Shown here: positions 24,201 through 33,364 of the stretch, piece by piece
How the letters are laid out: each line of letters opens with the position of its first letter
Position numbering within the stretch: position 1 is the stretch's first letter
Assembly (NCBI GenBank): GCA_028564705.1
Contig: JAPXFQ010000385.1
Span: 1,488,001 to 1,552,000, forward strand
Direction: 5' to 3'
DNA: 64,000 bases
Source: Apricaphanius iberus
Taxonomy: Eukaryota > Chordata > Actinopteri > Cyprinodontiformes > Aphaniidae
Position numbers and translations under genes: made by a program
The notes under the pieces: generated by a model
What the model saw: the letters and a program-made list of their open reading frames with translations, nothing else
Told to the model about the DNA's origin: nothing
The model's database searches: none

Positions 24201-26838
24201 ACTGTCAAATACTTAATTTCAGACGATGTGGAAAGACCAGCTTGTCTGAGCGTAGAATTTAGGAGGCAGCTCTCAAGTCTGCCCTTTGTTTGCTGCAGTT
24301 TGGTCAGAGTCAGTTGTTCCTCTGCCAGAACGAACAAACAGGACGTGCAACAAGGGATGCAATAGTTAGACACTATTTCTGATTTGAATTTGTTTTGGAT
24401 TTCAAAAAATCAGTGATTGCCATCGTTTGCATTTATCACTAATAAATATTCTAAAAACAAGAATATTTTCGATTGTGATGAATATATACATCAATTAGTG
24501 ATAGAATAAAATGTATTGTTTTTGGTCAATTTTGACAGCTATTTGGGGGATTATTTTATGGGGCCAAACTCTTTCTACTTTGCTGTAGGCCTTTAATGAA
24601 TGGCTGAATACGTTAAAACCTACCTAATCACTGTAGCCTAACGGATGAACAAATAAAATTAAAACCTTATGAATAAATAGGATATCTTGTTAGATACTGC
24701 ATGATACAAAATATATTATTTGATACATTTTCAAAGTTTTTATTACATTTTGGGCATGAAATCCACACTGAATCCACCCTTTTGAAGGGCTCAGTTTAAT
24801 CCACATTTTTTGGATCAATGTGATGCAAATCCTAGAAAAAAAGTTCTGAAAAACCTAAACTAAAGGTTTGATCCGGATCAAAAACAAGATTGGATTAAGT
24901 GATCTAATCTGATTATGTAATCCGTTTTCTCTTTTGAAAAACCCACATTCAAGATTTGATCCAAGCAGTTATCCAAAATCCTAGTGGATTACTTTTGAAA
25001 AACTGGGCCCTGGTTACCAATGTGTTCTCTTTTAGTCAAAAGTGTCAGAGACTAGTGGACTGTAACATCTGTAGCAATACTCCGCCAACTTTGTGGTAGT
25101 TTTGTTTCCATTACATTATAAGGAAATTGTTTTGTGAATCTCTGATTTTATGGCTCAATGTTTTTTAGCATAAAAAATGTATTTTACTATGATAGACTGG
25201 TTGATATTAAACGTGCAGAAATAAGGCCCTTCAGTATCTTTCTTAAGGATATGTTGCACAATTTTAAAGTGTAAAAAAAAGGCACCAGTAAAAGTGTGAT
25301 TAGTGTGCTAGAAACAGCACACTTGAGCTGGCGTATTAGGTTCGAATTGAAGATGGTTTACTGTTACAGAACTCCACATAAGGCACTAATTCAGCCAGAT
25401 GGAAACCTTCAAAGTTGAAAGAAGCAATCCTTTAAAATATCTAAATATTAGATGGATGGCTTCTTAATAGCAGTATTCCTTTGTTGCCATAGATTTATGG
25501 TAGGATTAAAGCCTGGACTTTGACTGGGCCATTTTAATCCAAATTCTTTAATCTAGAACATTTCACTGTATTTTAAAACATAAAAAAAAAAACTATCAAC
25601 CAAAAAATAAAGTTTAAAATACATGATCCGTTATTGCACTGAATTAATCTGTTTGCACTTTTTCCCATTTAAATTGTTACACCTTTAGTTTAATTAGTCA
25701 CTTATAATTAGTAGCAAAAAATAACAAAACTACCCCCACCCATCACAATTGTTGAAATAAAGAAAATACTCACCAAACAGACTACAAAACACAGAAAGAG
25801 GATGATGGTGCCGTAAAGCAGGCACCACCAGTATCCTGATGGCAACGTCTGATGAAAACCTGTAAAAGCTGTACTGCTCTCTAAAACATTGAGACAAGGC
25901 ATTAAGTAAGCCACTATATCAATAATGTCTTAGGTTACATGAATTTTACCTTCTGGCACTCCGAAAGCTGACATGATGGCCTCCACCAAACCCAAAATAT
26001 ACAGAGCACAGCCACAGACATTAGCAAGAAAAAACATGATGCCAATACTGCCACCAAATTCAGGACCCAAGGCTCGACTAATCATATCTGGGAATAAAAT
26101 AAAGGAATTTTTCCTTGATCACAAAAAGCATATATTACTTTAAACTGTGCTACAAAGGGCAAGTAAAAAAAAAGCAAGGATGTTTTGTCACATCAACGAA
26201 ATCTAATCACTGAGACTAAAGTTAGGTTTTAAAGCTACCACATTCACCTCTGTCAGCTATAGAAAGGATACAGTAGGCACCACCAGCCTCTAAAGCCCCA
26301 TTAGTGGAGATGGCACAAATGGAAAGAACGGTCAATGTGATGATAAAGTAGGCCACCAGGAACATGGTGATGGAATGGTACAGTCCTGCCTGACCAACAA
26401 CAAATCCTGCAAAAATGATAATACATTTCTTTCAAATTAGCCTACAAACCACACGTTTGGTGAAGAAGCTGTTTTAAAATTCTGTTTTAAAACAACCGTT
26501 TACTAGCAGTCTGTGTAATAATATAAGTGAAAACAAAATTAGTAAAGTTTTTGAGTATTTGACGGTCTTGAAAAAACACTGTAAAAGAAAATGCATGGTC
26601 AAATTTTAGTTTTAATCTACAATAGCGTTTTAAACTCACCAATTCGCAGGAACACCACGACGCTAAACATGGACAGTAAAGTCGGAATAACCACTCCAAA
26701 TATCACCCCCAATTTCGGAACCGCAGACCGTGAAGCGTCTTTACTTGAATGCAGCCCAACCCCATTGGTCACATCCCCTAAGATGGGTGCGGAACTTGTG
26801 GCCAGACGGTATTGTAGTAAAGGAGTCCTTTCTGCCAT
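11314..26838 (-). CDS. SLC12A9: Solute carrier family 12 member 9, complete 14-exon gene
   Basis: The 14 exons listed separately join in phase into 2,787 nt, giving 928 residues; the human protein is about 914. SLC12A9 (also called CIP1) is a membrane protein of the cation-chloride cotransporter family with a 12-helix amino-acid/polyamine/organocation permease fold. Its own substrate is still poorly defined, and it has been reported to modulate NKCC1. Family landmarks seen: MAERTPLL start, [16 protein letters not shown] (first helix), [72 protein letters not shown], the cytoplasmic block [30 protein letters not shown] and the C-terminal [10 protein letters not shown]. The ATG at 26838 is preferred because an in-frame stop at 26941-26943 has no other ATG after it, and its context is good (A at -3, G at +4). 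No frameshift or stop interrupts it. Identity is very secure; expression was not assessed. Confidence 0.97.
12294..12440 (-). CDS. SLC12A9: SLC12A9 exon 13
   Basis: Residues 579-627. [20 protein letters not shown] and LLFISGFG. Acceptor TACAG, donor G|GTATGA. Confidence 0.93.
12490..12739 (-). mobile_element. tRNA-derived SINE with L2-like tail (SLC12A9 intron 12)... intron between exons 12 and 13
   Basis: Read on the minus strand it starts GGGGCGACTGTGGCTCAGTGG, of which GTGGCTCAGTGGTAGAG is a good pol III A-box. GGTTTGATTCT follows as a B-box. It ends with the AAAGCGCTTTGAGTGGTC and GCACTATATAAGTTCAG blocks typical of fish SINEs that borrow an L2 LINE 3' end. It lies in the intron in the same orientation as the gene. 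Confidence 0.75.
14089..14263 (-). CDS. SLC12A9: SLC12A9 exon 12
   Basis: Residues 521-578. Start of the cytoplasmic domain: [19 protein letters not shown], ending [14 protein letters not shown]. Acceptor CTTAG, donor G|GTAAGT. Confidence 0.93.
14661..14900. repeat. Half-copy of the AGGGCCATTGTA palindromic family
   Basis: Starts AGGGCCATTGTAGTAAA and continues with TATTTTAGAGTA, matching the end of the complete element at 27893-28444. An oppositely oriented end of the same family lies near 19170-19222, so these could be the two halves of one copy opened by later insertions. Confidence 0.45.
15712..15942 (+). pseudogene. Fragment frame inside the TTAA element, cut by an hAT insertion
   Basis: The frame runs through [17 protein letters not shown] and stops seven bases before the hAT insertion at 15950. 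It sits downstream of a TATAAAA motif and may be the first exon of the element's protein. I do not recognise a domain, and no transposase core follows, so the element is probably non-autonomous. Confidence 0.3.
15950..16893. mobile_element. Non-autonomous hAT element with 8-bp target duplication
   Basis: Ends CAGTGTTGCCAACT and its inverted copy AGTTGGCAACACTG are exact. The direct repeat ACTCTGCG sits at 15942-15949 and 16894-16901, the 8-bp duplication expected of hAT transposition. The 944 bp inside hold no transposase. It is inserted in the TTAA element, so it is younger than that element. Confidence 0.88.
17588..17983 (+). pseudogene. Myb/SANT-like DNA-binding protein fragment of a Harbinger-type element
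   Basis: The open frame follows a TAG at 17585-17587 and has no ATG before its conserved part, so the start is missing. It encodes a trihelix-like pattern: [15 protein letters not shown], then a basic KKKREAW, then [19 protein letters not shown], then KRWYSLQS. The spaced W residues and the CEKRW motif are typical of the Myb/SANT-like proteins carried by PIF/Harbinger transposons and related host genes. The frame runs into non-homologous sequence and stops at 17983. Probably a dead remnant. Confidence 0.6.
18045..18525. mobile_element. Small DNA element nested in the Harbinger-like element
   Basis: CCACACGTAACCGGAGATTTTC near 18050, cut here to CCACACGTAACCGG, is mirrored by the reverse complement of 18495-18515 (CCACACGTAGCCGGGG). 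This end type is common in fish non-autonomous elements. The exact borders and target duplication are not fixed. Confidence 0.5.
18860..19222. repeat. Second half-copy of the AGGGCCATTGTA palindromic family
   Basis: Ends TCCAAAACATTTCTCTTTTG then GAGGCCACAAT, a diverged inverted version of the element terminus seen at 14661 and 27893. Rich in AGAAATTT / TCAGAAA words, as in the complete copy. Confidence 0.4.
19843..20035 (-). CDS. SLC12A9: SLC12A9 exon 11
   Basis: Residues 456-520. Two close hydrophobic helices between [13 protein letters not shown] and [14 protein letters not shown], the last membrane part of the protein. Acceptor TTTAG, donor G|GTATCA, phase 0. The next intron (5.6 kb) is full of transposons. 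Confidence 0.93.
20128..20252 (-). CDS. SLC12A9: SLC12A9 exon 10
   Basis: Residues 415-455. [10 protein letters not shown], a helix, then [14 protein letters not shown]. Acceptor ACTAG, donor G|GTATTT. Confidence 0.92.
20966..21048 (-). CDS. SLC12A9: SLC12A9 exon 9
   Basis: Residues 387-414. [16 protein letters not shown] followed by the start of a helix. Acceptor TTCAG, donor G|GTGAAT, phase 0. Confidence 0.92.
21634..21791 (-). CDS. SLC12A9: SLC12A9 exon 8
   Basis: Residues 334-386. [17 protein letters not shown], then a helix with [20 protein letters not shown]. Acceptor CATAG, donor G|GTGAGA. Confidence 0.93.
21939..22050 (-). CDS. SLC12A9: SLC12A9 exon 7
   Basis: Residues 297-333. [14 protein letters not shown] followed by a helix and ending GSCDR. 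Acceptor TTTAG, donor G|GTTAGA. Confidence 0.92.
22678..22785 (-). CDS. SLC12A9: SLC12A9 exon 6
   Basis: Residues 261-296. Carries the hallmark [19 protein letters not shown]. Acceptor TCAAG, donor G|GTGCTG. Confidence 0.92.
22899..23100 (-). CDS. SLC12A9: SLC12A9 exon 5
   Basis: Residues 194-260. Starts [11 protein letters not shown], then a helix ending VSFFIVGP and an extracellular loop with two N-x-S/T sites (NITF and NYTG). Acceptor TACAG, donor T|GTAAGT. Confidence 0.93.
23285..25009. mobile_element. DNA transposon with CTG target duplication (SLC12A9 intron 4)
   Basis: Left end GACCCGGTTTTTGAAAAGG and inverted right end GGCCCAGTTTTTCAAAAGTA. Flanking CTG lies at 23282-23284 and 25010-25012. 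Further inverted similarity (GGATTA / TAATCC words) runs inward. It contains a TTAA-flanked insertion at 23559-24063. No transposase is seen. A 3-bp duplication suggests a PIF/Harbinger-type element. Confidence 0.6.
23559..24063. mobile_element. TTAA-flanked MITE nested in the intron 4 element
   Basis: TTAA at 23555-23558 and 24064-24067. Ends ATGTGCAATGTGTAATTTT and inverted AGTGACAGTGTGTAGTTTTT. 505 bp, non-coding. Confidence 0.65.
25774..25880 (-). CDS. SLC12A9: SLC12A9 exon 4
   Basis: Residues 158-193. Contains [13 protein letters not shown] followed by a membrane helix. Acceptor TTTAG, donor G|GTGAGT. The following intron holds a nested pair of DNA elements. Confidence 0.92.
25950..26087 (-). 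CDS. SLC12A9: SLC12A9 exon 3
   Basis: Residues 112-157. Begins [16 protein letters not shown], then a helix with [15 protein letters not shown]. Acceptor CCCAG, donor G|GTAAAA. Confidence 0.93.
26272..26406 (-). CDS. SLC12A9: SLC12A9 exon 2
   Basis: Residues 67-111. Acceptor TGCAG. Encodes the second helix with [13 protein letters not shown] and ends in GGAY. The donor is T|GTATCC. A later GTGAAT would extend the exon but does not fit the family sequence or the phase of exon 3. Confidence 0.88.
26640..26838 (-). CDS. SLC12A9: SLC12A9 exon 1 (coding part)
   Basis: Residues 1-66 plus one base. Holds the cytoplasmic N-terminus and the first membrane helix, ending FLRI. Donor G|GTGAGT. Confidence 0.92.
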
Positions 26839-26943
26839 TTTGTCTGGTTTAGTTATTGAGCACTGCACAATACATTTTGACGAAGCACCCCTAAATAACC
26901 TTTTGTACAGTGAATTTTCTTGGTCAAAGTGGCTGATTGTCTA

Positions 26944-27100
26944 ACATCTACATAAATAAACCGCTGACTCCCCCGAAACATCCAGAGTAGGACTCCATCT
27001 GCACGATGCACCTGTAAGGAATTACGCCTCGTTAATTAACAGTGACGTAATTTCCTCCAATTGTGTTATCCAATCAAGTGCCAGTTGAGGTTTAATTAGG
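26944..27100 (-). promoter_or_regulatory. SLC12A9: Probable SLC12A9 promoter region
   Basis: Upstream of the SLC12A9 start. On the minus strand it shows two ATTGG (inverted CCAAT) words at about 27055-27075 and a CRE-like TTACGTCA at about 27043-27050, and no TATA box. The transcription start was not located. Position relative to the gene is the main support. Confidence 0.4.
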
Positions 27101-27892
27101 TTTCAGGTACAGATGATGGGTGATAAAATAAGATAGCCAATATTTAAAGAAGTGTCATGTTGGCAGAAATATTTTGAGATGTTGGTATTTACATAAATTC
27201 CTTGCTATTATATAAATATTTGTACATATATAAACATCAACATATAAGCACATGGACGCTTTTTTTTAAATACTGCTAAAATACTAACACGTTGTGAGAA
27301 ATAGTGAAATATTTTTCTTATATTGACAAGCAAATTGTTTTTATCTCAAAAATTCTTTGTAATATTTACATATTTGAGCTCTTTTGTAATTACAATTTTA
27401 GCACATGTCCATATATATTATGGTTACAGGATTCTTTTGTTTTAATTGGGATTAGGATAATTCCCTGGGTAGCATTTCATAACATCCAGATATTTAACAG
27501 ATATTAACACTGTTTTGAAAATTATATATACATTGCTTAACATCACATCATACATCAGACTTTCCCAACATAATTTGTTTTTATTCAGTGTGAGAAAAAG
27601 GGCTTATTAATTTAGGGGAAGAGTGGGTTAGGTGGCGCCAATTTTTACCTAAAGTGCCTCCAAAGTAAGGGAACTACAGTAAGGGCTCCAACTAAATAGC
27701 TTAGGATGTTGTGCAACGGAGAGCCTGTGATTGGTCAGCTCAGCAGCAGCCAGATATCTTTTGGCAAATTTGAGCACAAGGAAGTGTACAGATGCTGGTG
27801 AATGTGTTTGTTTATATGTGTTTTTAGAGTATTCTATGAGCTGCACTTCTAGTAAAAAGCTTTACAGCCTAATCAAAACGTACAACAGAGTA
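27101..27892. other. Intergenic, nothing recognised
   Basis: Very A/T-rich sequence without supported genes or repeat ends. Confidence 0.45.
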
Positions 27893-28444
27893 TTAGGGCC
27901 ATTGTAAACAAAAGAAAAATTCAGAAATTCTAAGAGTAAAGTCACATATTTTCCAGAAAAAACACATAAGTTCTCTGATGAAAGTAGTAAGATACAGAGC
28001 AAAAGCCAGACATTTTTAGATTAATATCAAATATTTTCTTGGAATTCTGTAATTCTGATGTAGAAAAGTATGAAATTTTAGAGAAAAAATCCCAAGAAAT
28101 TTTTATGATTAAAGGCATACATTTTTTTATTAAGATTTTCTCACTTTACAATGTCAGAAATATCTTAGTTTAGGTATCGAAAATGTATGCCTTTAATCAT
28201 AGAAATCTCTTTTTTTCTTCTCACAAATTTCTACTTTTCTACATCAGAAAATTTTTCTTTTTTCCCTAGAAAATATGTGCAATTAATGTCAGAATTTCTG
28301 AGTTTTTACTCATAATTTTGCTACTTTTTGACATCAGAGAATTTCCTTTTTTTTTTTCCTGGAAAATGTGTGACTTTTTTCTCAGAAATTTTTTTGGCAA
28401 AAGTTTACTCCAAAATATTTTACTTTCGTTTACAATGGCCCTAA
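27893..28444. mobile_element. 552-bp palindromic element (MITE-like)
   Basis: Both ends read TTAGGGCCATTGTAAAC inward (AAAAG on the left, GAAAG on the right). The inverted similarity continues through the arms: GATTAAAGGCATACAT in the left half and ATGTATGCCTTTAATCA in the right. Non-coding. The target duplication is not clear. Diverged relatives lie at 14661 and 19222. Confidence 0.75.
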
Positions 28445-28530
28445 TGCTCCGTCATAGAGAATGCGTTCACAAGCTGAAGAAAATAAACTTTAGTTGACCA
28501 GAAAAGTATGAGGGGCCGTTTAGACCATAA

Positions 28531-28920
28531 TTCATTCTCCCTCTTACATACATACATGTTCACTCTCACATACATACATTCTCACTCTCACATACATCTA
28601 TTCTCACTTTCATATTTATATATATATTTATTTTACAAATACCACCATACTCTCACACAAATACTATTATACTCATGCACAAGCAATGGTACTCTTTCTT
28701 ACAAATACTTGTATATAATCTTGCATGCATAATCATACTCTCACATAAATACTACTAAACTCTCACATAAACAATAGTATACTCTCTCTCAAATTCCTGT
28801 ATTTACTCTTGCATGCATAATCATACTCTCACACAAATACGATCATAGTCTCATACAAACAATTGTATACTCTCCCATAAATACTTGTATACTTTCTCAC
28901 AAGTATAATCATAGTCTCTT
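28531..28920. repeat. Left terminal and subterminal repeat array of the composite transposon
   Basis: Two parts. 28531-28620 holds about four copies of a roughly 22-bp unit (CATACATACATTCTCACTCT). 28640-28920 holds a looser array built of ATAATCATACTCTCACA, AATACTTGTATA and TTGCATGCATAATCATACTC words. The first part is the inverted counterpart of the right array. Confidence 0.7.
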
Positions 28921-29049
28921 TTATTTACCAGCTTAGTGAATACAAAAAATGGTGTGGAAGTGTTAAGTTTTTTTTAATTATCTTTTGTTATTATATTGTT
29001 ATATATATTATATTGTTAATATTAATGTTGACAATGTTTAAAATTGTTA

Positions 29050-29115
29050 ATTTTTACAGTGTCCTTGGGTGTTTAGAAAGGCGCTATATAAATATAATAT
29101 ATTATTATTATTATA
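29050..29115 (+). repeat. SINE/L2-type 3' tail fragment
   Basis: CTTGGGTGTTTAGAAAGGCG followed by CTATATAAATATAAT and an ATT-rich end, the tail type of fish SINEs and L2 LINEs. Confidence 0.5.
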
Positions 29116-29982
29116 AGTAACAAAATGACTGAATGCAAAACAGCATGATATGGTGTGTAAATGAGAATAGTTGTATGTGTAAGAGAGTTTGACTGAAAAG
29201 GAAGTTAGTTTGATTGAAACGGATATAGAGTTAAATTCTCAGTTTTTTATTGGTTATCTTTCATGAAGAAAAAAGCGGGTTATGACGGACCTGGCCTGCC
29301 CTTCTGGTTTGGGAACATGGCGGAACGAGAGCGCCTTAGTGAGGCCATTAGTCTGCTAAACAACATAATAAGCACTCCAACTGTTGTCTCGACAATGTCA
29401 GAAATGCTGGAACAAACTCGGCAGCCGCCATCCTCAGTGATGTCTTCTAATGAGGCAGTTGAGCAAGAAATACGGCGGCTATTCAGGTCAGGTGTATCCA
29501 GGAGCGCCAGCAGCACTTCCTCCGGAGCTAGCCTCAGTGTGAGCCAGGTGACGCGACCACGATTTCAAACTCAACAGTATTTCGGTGGATGGGCTAAGAA
29601 ATCCAGAAAGAGGTGAGTAAATAAAATAAAATGTTTGTCTATTTTTCTTAGGATGTTGGTGGATCAATTAGTTCTTCTCTGGCAGCAGTATTACAAAAAA
29701 AAAAAAATCAGGATTACGAGTGGACAATGCTTTCGAGTAGCTAGGCTTCAGACCACATATTAAGTTACTAAAGTTTAAAATGATGCGATCTGATTGCTGG
29801 AGCTGGAAACACGAAAAATCAATGACTATAGCGCCAGGTACGGTGATTCTTGGAGAACTTCGTGCTGCAAATGTCCTCTGCTTCTGGTCTCCCGACTGGG
29901 ACGCTGCACGTTGACAGGTAAACTGGTCCTGTGAAGTCATACAACAATACGAAAAAATAATAAAAGAGAATATATATAACTG

Positions 29983-29983
<1 letters not shown>

Positions 29984-30027
<44 letters not shown>
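29984..30027. repeat. (AT)n microsatellite in HECT gene intron 1
   Basis: Uninterrupted alternation of A and T of more than 40 bases. Confidence 0.9.
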
Positions 30028-30028
<1 letters not shown>

Positions 30029-33000
30029 CAGGAATGATGGCTACAGAACACCCATTTAAAATTAAGTTTATATAGCCTAACAAACATAGGTCAATTAAAC
30101 ACTTTTAATTTATTTACCTGAAATTCGCTGCATCGTTATGTTGCCTAGTAACCGATTTTGTTTTCAGTAGGGGGTTTTATGTAAACTCATGCTGACATCC
30201 TTACGTCTTTTGCAATTCCCTTAGTCATCTGAATATAGTCCTTTTTTTATCCCCATAAAAACATCAAGCTCTTTGAACTGAAACCGAATTCTTATCTATT
30301 GAGATTTGCTTCATTCTTGTTTAATTTTCCTGTTCAAGAATGATAAACATTTTCACAAGGATATGATGTAGCCTACTGTATTCTAAAAAAATAATTAACA
30401 AGACAATGGAGTTCTATAGACATTGTCTTTGGCAGTTGTAAAGGTAACGTTACTGATATTGCAATACCAAGGGATAGTTTATGACTCATTCGCCAATTTT
30501 GTTTGGACTTGTCTTGGGTGGATCCTGAGGAGACCGTTTTGAGAGGTTAAAGCAATCTTTGACTGACACAAGCTAACATCATATTTTGTGACCACACTAG
30601 CATATTATTGAATCTAGGTGAGAAAGATGATGTGGTAGTCAAACAACTGGATGCAGTTATCAAGTGCAGCTGCAGCTGGTCTTGCCCAGTAACTGCTTGA
30701 TTTTTTTCCCTCCAAGTGCACCAGATTGATAGCCTGGCTAACGCCAGACCACGTCATTACACACAGCTCATGATCCGTACCTTACAGCGTAAATAAAATC
30801 GTGCTGCGTTCAAGGCAGCATGGGAAAACCCAGGTTACCAGATTGATGCTTTTAACTATAAAACATCCAAAATTTTCTTCTGGGGGAGCAGTCCCCCCCA
30901 AGAGGGGTTGTCCTCTTATCTTTTTCACATATGACATCTTTTTCATGCCTGTGTACTTGTACCTGGCATTAGTATTTAATTTTTTCTGTGCCATGGTGAA
31001 TGACTCATACAGTACAGTATGTTAAGTCTATTGCTATTAATATTTTGTTTCTATAATTTGTTTTAATCATTGATATTGTTTTGCCTTTTTGGTAACTGAC
31101 AACAACTATGCTATTGTCTTTCCTCAATTGAAGCCAACATGATTTAATGGTTTTCTCTTTTAGGGCTGCCCTTCCAAATCATCCTACCTTCAACAAGGAT
31201 GTGGTACTCCTGCCCAATCCTGCATGGGATAAAGTGTGCAAACACAAAACAAAAAGAAGACTTCATGAAAGTGGCTACATTTTAAGTGCCTTTGAAATGA
31301 GTAAAGCATGGGACTGCAAGACTGTCATTGCAGAGATAAAAGAAGCATTCAAGGACAGAATTCCTGAGGATGTCAGGTATGATATTGTTGATTTACTTAA
31401 GACACAACATACACTGTAGCCAATGTGTTGATGCATAACACATTTTGAAATTCGGGTTGTTTTTTAATTTGTTCTTTTCCTTTTTATTATTTGACATGTT
31501 TTTCAGTATTGAACTGTTGATGCCATGTGGAAACAAACTTGTGTCACCAAAGTTGCGCGAAGGCCAGGAACTGAATGGCTTTATGATTCACAAGGTATTC
31601 AAATCTAAGGCAGTGTACATTAGGCCATCAAGTGATCTTCCTTTTACGGTAAGCTATCAAGCATTTGATGCAGAGTGCATATCAATATGGTTTCATGGAT
31701 TGGTTATAGACTCCACCCCAGCATCTTCTAAGTAAATGTTTGTTTTGTTTTGCCAGTTTGACAGCACAGACTCTGAGGACAACTGTATGGATCTTGACAT
31801 GACATCTCCATCTAGTGAGCAGGGCACTAAAACCAACAGTCAGACAAGTGACTATATAATTACAAGGGCCAGGAGGAACCAGATTGCATCAACTCAAGTT
31901 TCCAGTTATACTTTGACTACCACCGCTAAACTGCCCTCAGCAATGCAGGAAGCTACCAGTGAGCTCCAGAATGGAACTAACCAGACTGCATCAACGTACC
32001 CAGCAACTGGTGATGATCTGGTTAGAGCTAGCCATCCCTCTACAACACACCAGGCAACCAGTGATGACCTGACCAAAGTTCACCATCCCGCTGTAGTATC
32101 ACACACATCCATCGTTACTGGCTTGGAGAGCCAGCCTACATCTACTGGCAGTGATGACTATGCCACCTACCTGTCAATTATGGGTTCCATCTCTGACGCT
32201 TCCTCTGACAATGAAGAATTAAATCAGCAATAATGGCCAGTCTTGAGAGTCATGTGTAAGTGCTTTTCACTTAATGGGTTCAGTGATTTAAGATTTATAT
32301 TGACAGCTTTGGCTGAAACTTTTTTGTTACAAACAAATAGTACCTCAAAGATATTTTAGTCTTCTTTCTCATTTGGGATTAAACAAAAGGTGGCCTTTGA
32401 TATACTGCTTGCTTTGCAATTTTATACATGATTTAAATTTCAGAACTAAGCACCTATAGATAAATAGTCTGTGTTATTAAATATTACAGGAGGAATGGTG
32501 TACAAATGGTGAAAGATGACATGTAAATAGTGACTGAAATTATTATATCGGAGAAAGACAGAACACATTCCTCTGAAAGTGGTCATGTACAGTAGGGATG
32601 GACTTTGAAGACCATCAGAAAGATGAAGAACTACAAATCAAGACCCTAGAGTGTTGCAACAAAGTCTTACTGCTCTGAATGCAAATAAAGTAGCATTTTG
32701 CCAAGACTTGCAAAGTACTGTATGCAAATAAAAGCACAAGACTGAAATGGAAAAATGTTTACATTTTATGTCTGCGCTGAAGTCATTGAAGTAGTGATGT
32801 TTAGAGGAATTAGGCCTTGCTTTAATAGAAAGCTATGTGAGAACAAATTGTTAGAATTGTTATAATAACTATATTGTTATCAATATACTAATATTTTTTT
32901 CATTTCAACAGGACATCTGAACAGTCAAACACAAAGTCAGCACAGGAGGTTCTTCTTAGTCTAGGATCCCAAATTAACAATAACCAGAGCTGCAGATTCA

Positions 33001-33240
33001 ACATTAACAGGTCTTCTGTGCTCGACGGTGCTCAACGAGGCTTCAAACGAGTGTCCTATAATCCCATGTACCAGATGTCCATCAAGTTTTCAGATGACTT
33101 GGGAATGGATGAAGAGGCTGTGGACCTTGGTGGCCCTAGAAGAGAGTTTTTACGTTTGCTTTTGGAAGCTGTTGCACAATCACCAATGTTTGAAGGAAGA
33201 GATGGCAAATTGAATTTAGCTTTGGACAGTTCAGGTATAC

Positions 33241-33364
33241 TGCAACAGACTGGCGTCCTGTTCAGGGTGTACCCTGCCTAACGCCTGATAATTGCTGGGA
33301 TAGGCTCCAGCTGCCCCGTGACCCTGAATTGGATAAGCGGTTAAGAAGATGGATGGATGGATGG
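33241..33364 (+). mobile_element. Short LINE/SINE 3'-tail insertion at a splice donor
   Basis: A 124-bp insert begins TGCAACAGACTGGCGTCCTG, passes through GGGATAGGCTCCAGCTGCCC and GACCCTGAATTGGATAAGCG, and ends in a GGATGGATGG simple tail. This module is abundant in teleosts as the 3' end of a 5'-truncated retroposon; the family name is uncertain (L2/RTE-type). The 13-bp direct repeat AGTTCAGGTATAC flanks it (33228-33240 and 33365-33377), proving insertion by target-primed reverse transcription. The duplicated bases include the splice donor CAG|GTATAC of HECT exon 5. Confidence 0.88.

Noticed and set aside
26591..26944. 117-codon plus-strand frame
   Set aside because: Antisense shadow of SLC12A9 exon 1 and its 5' UTR.
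28531..28920. Regular short repeats that might recall a CRISPR array
   Set aside because: The units are contiguous and simple, without unique spacers, and the genome is a vertebrate one. They are the inverted ends of a transposon.
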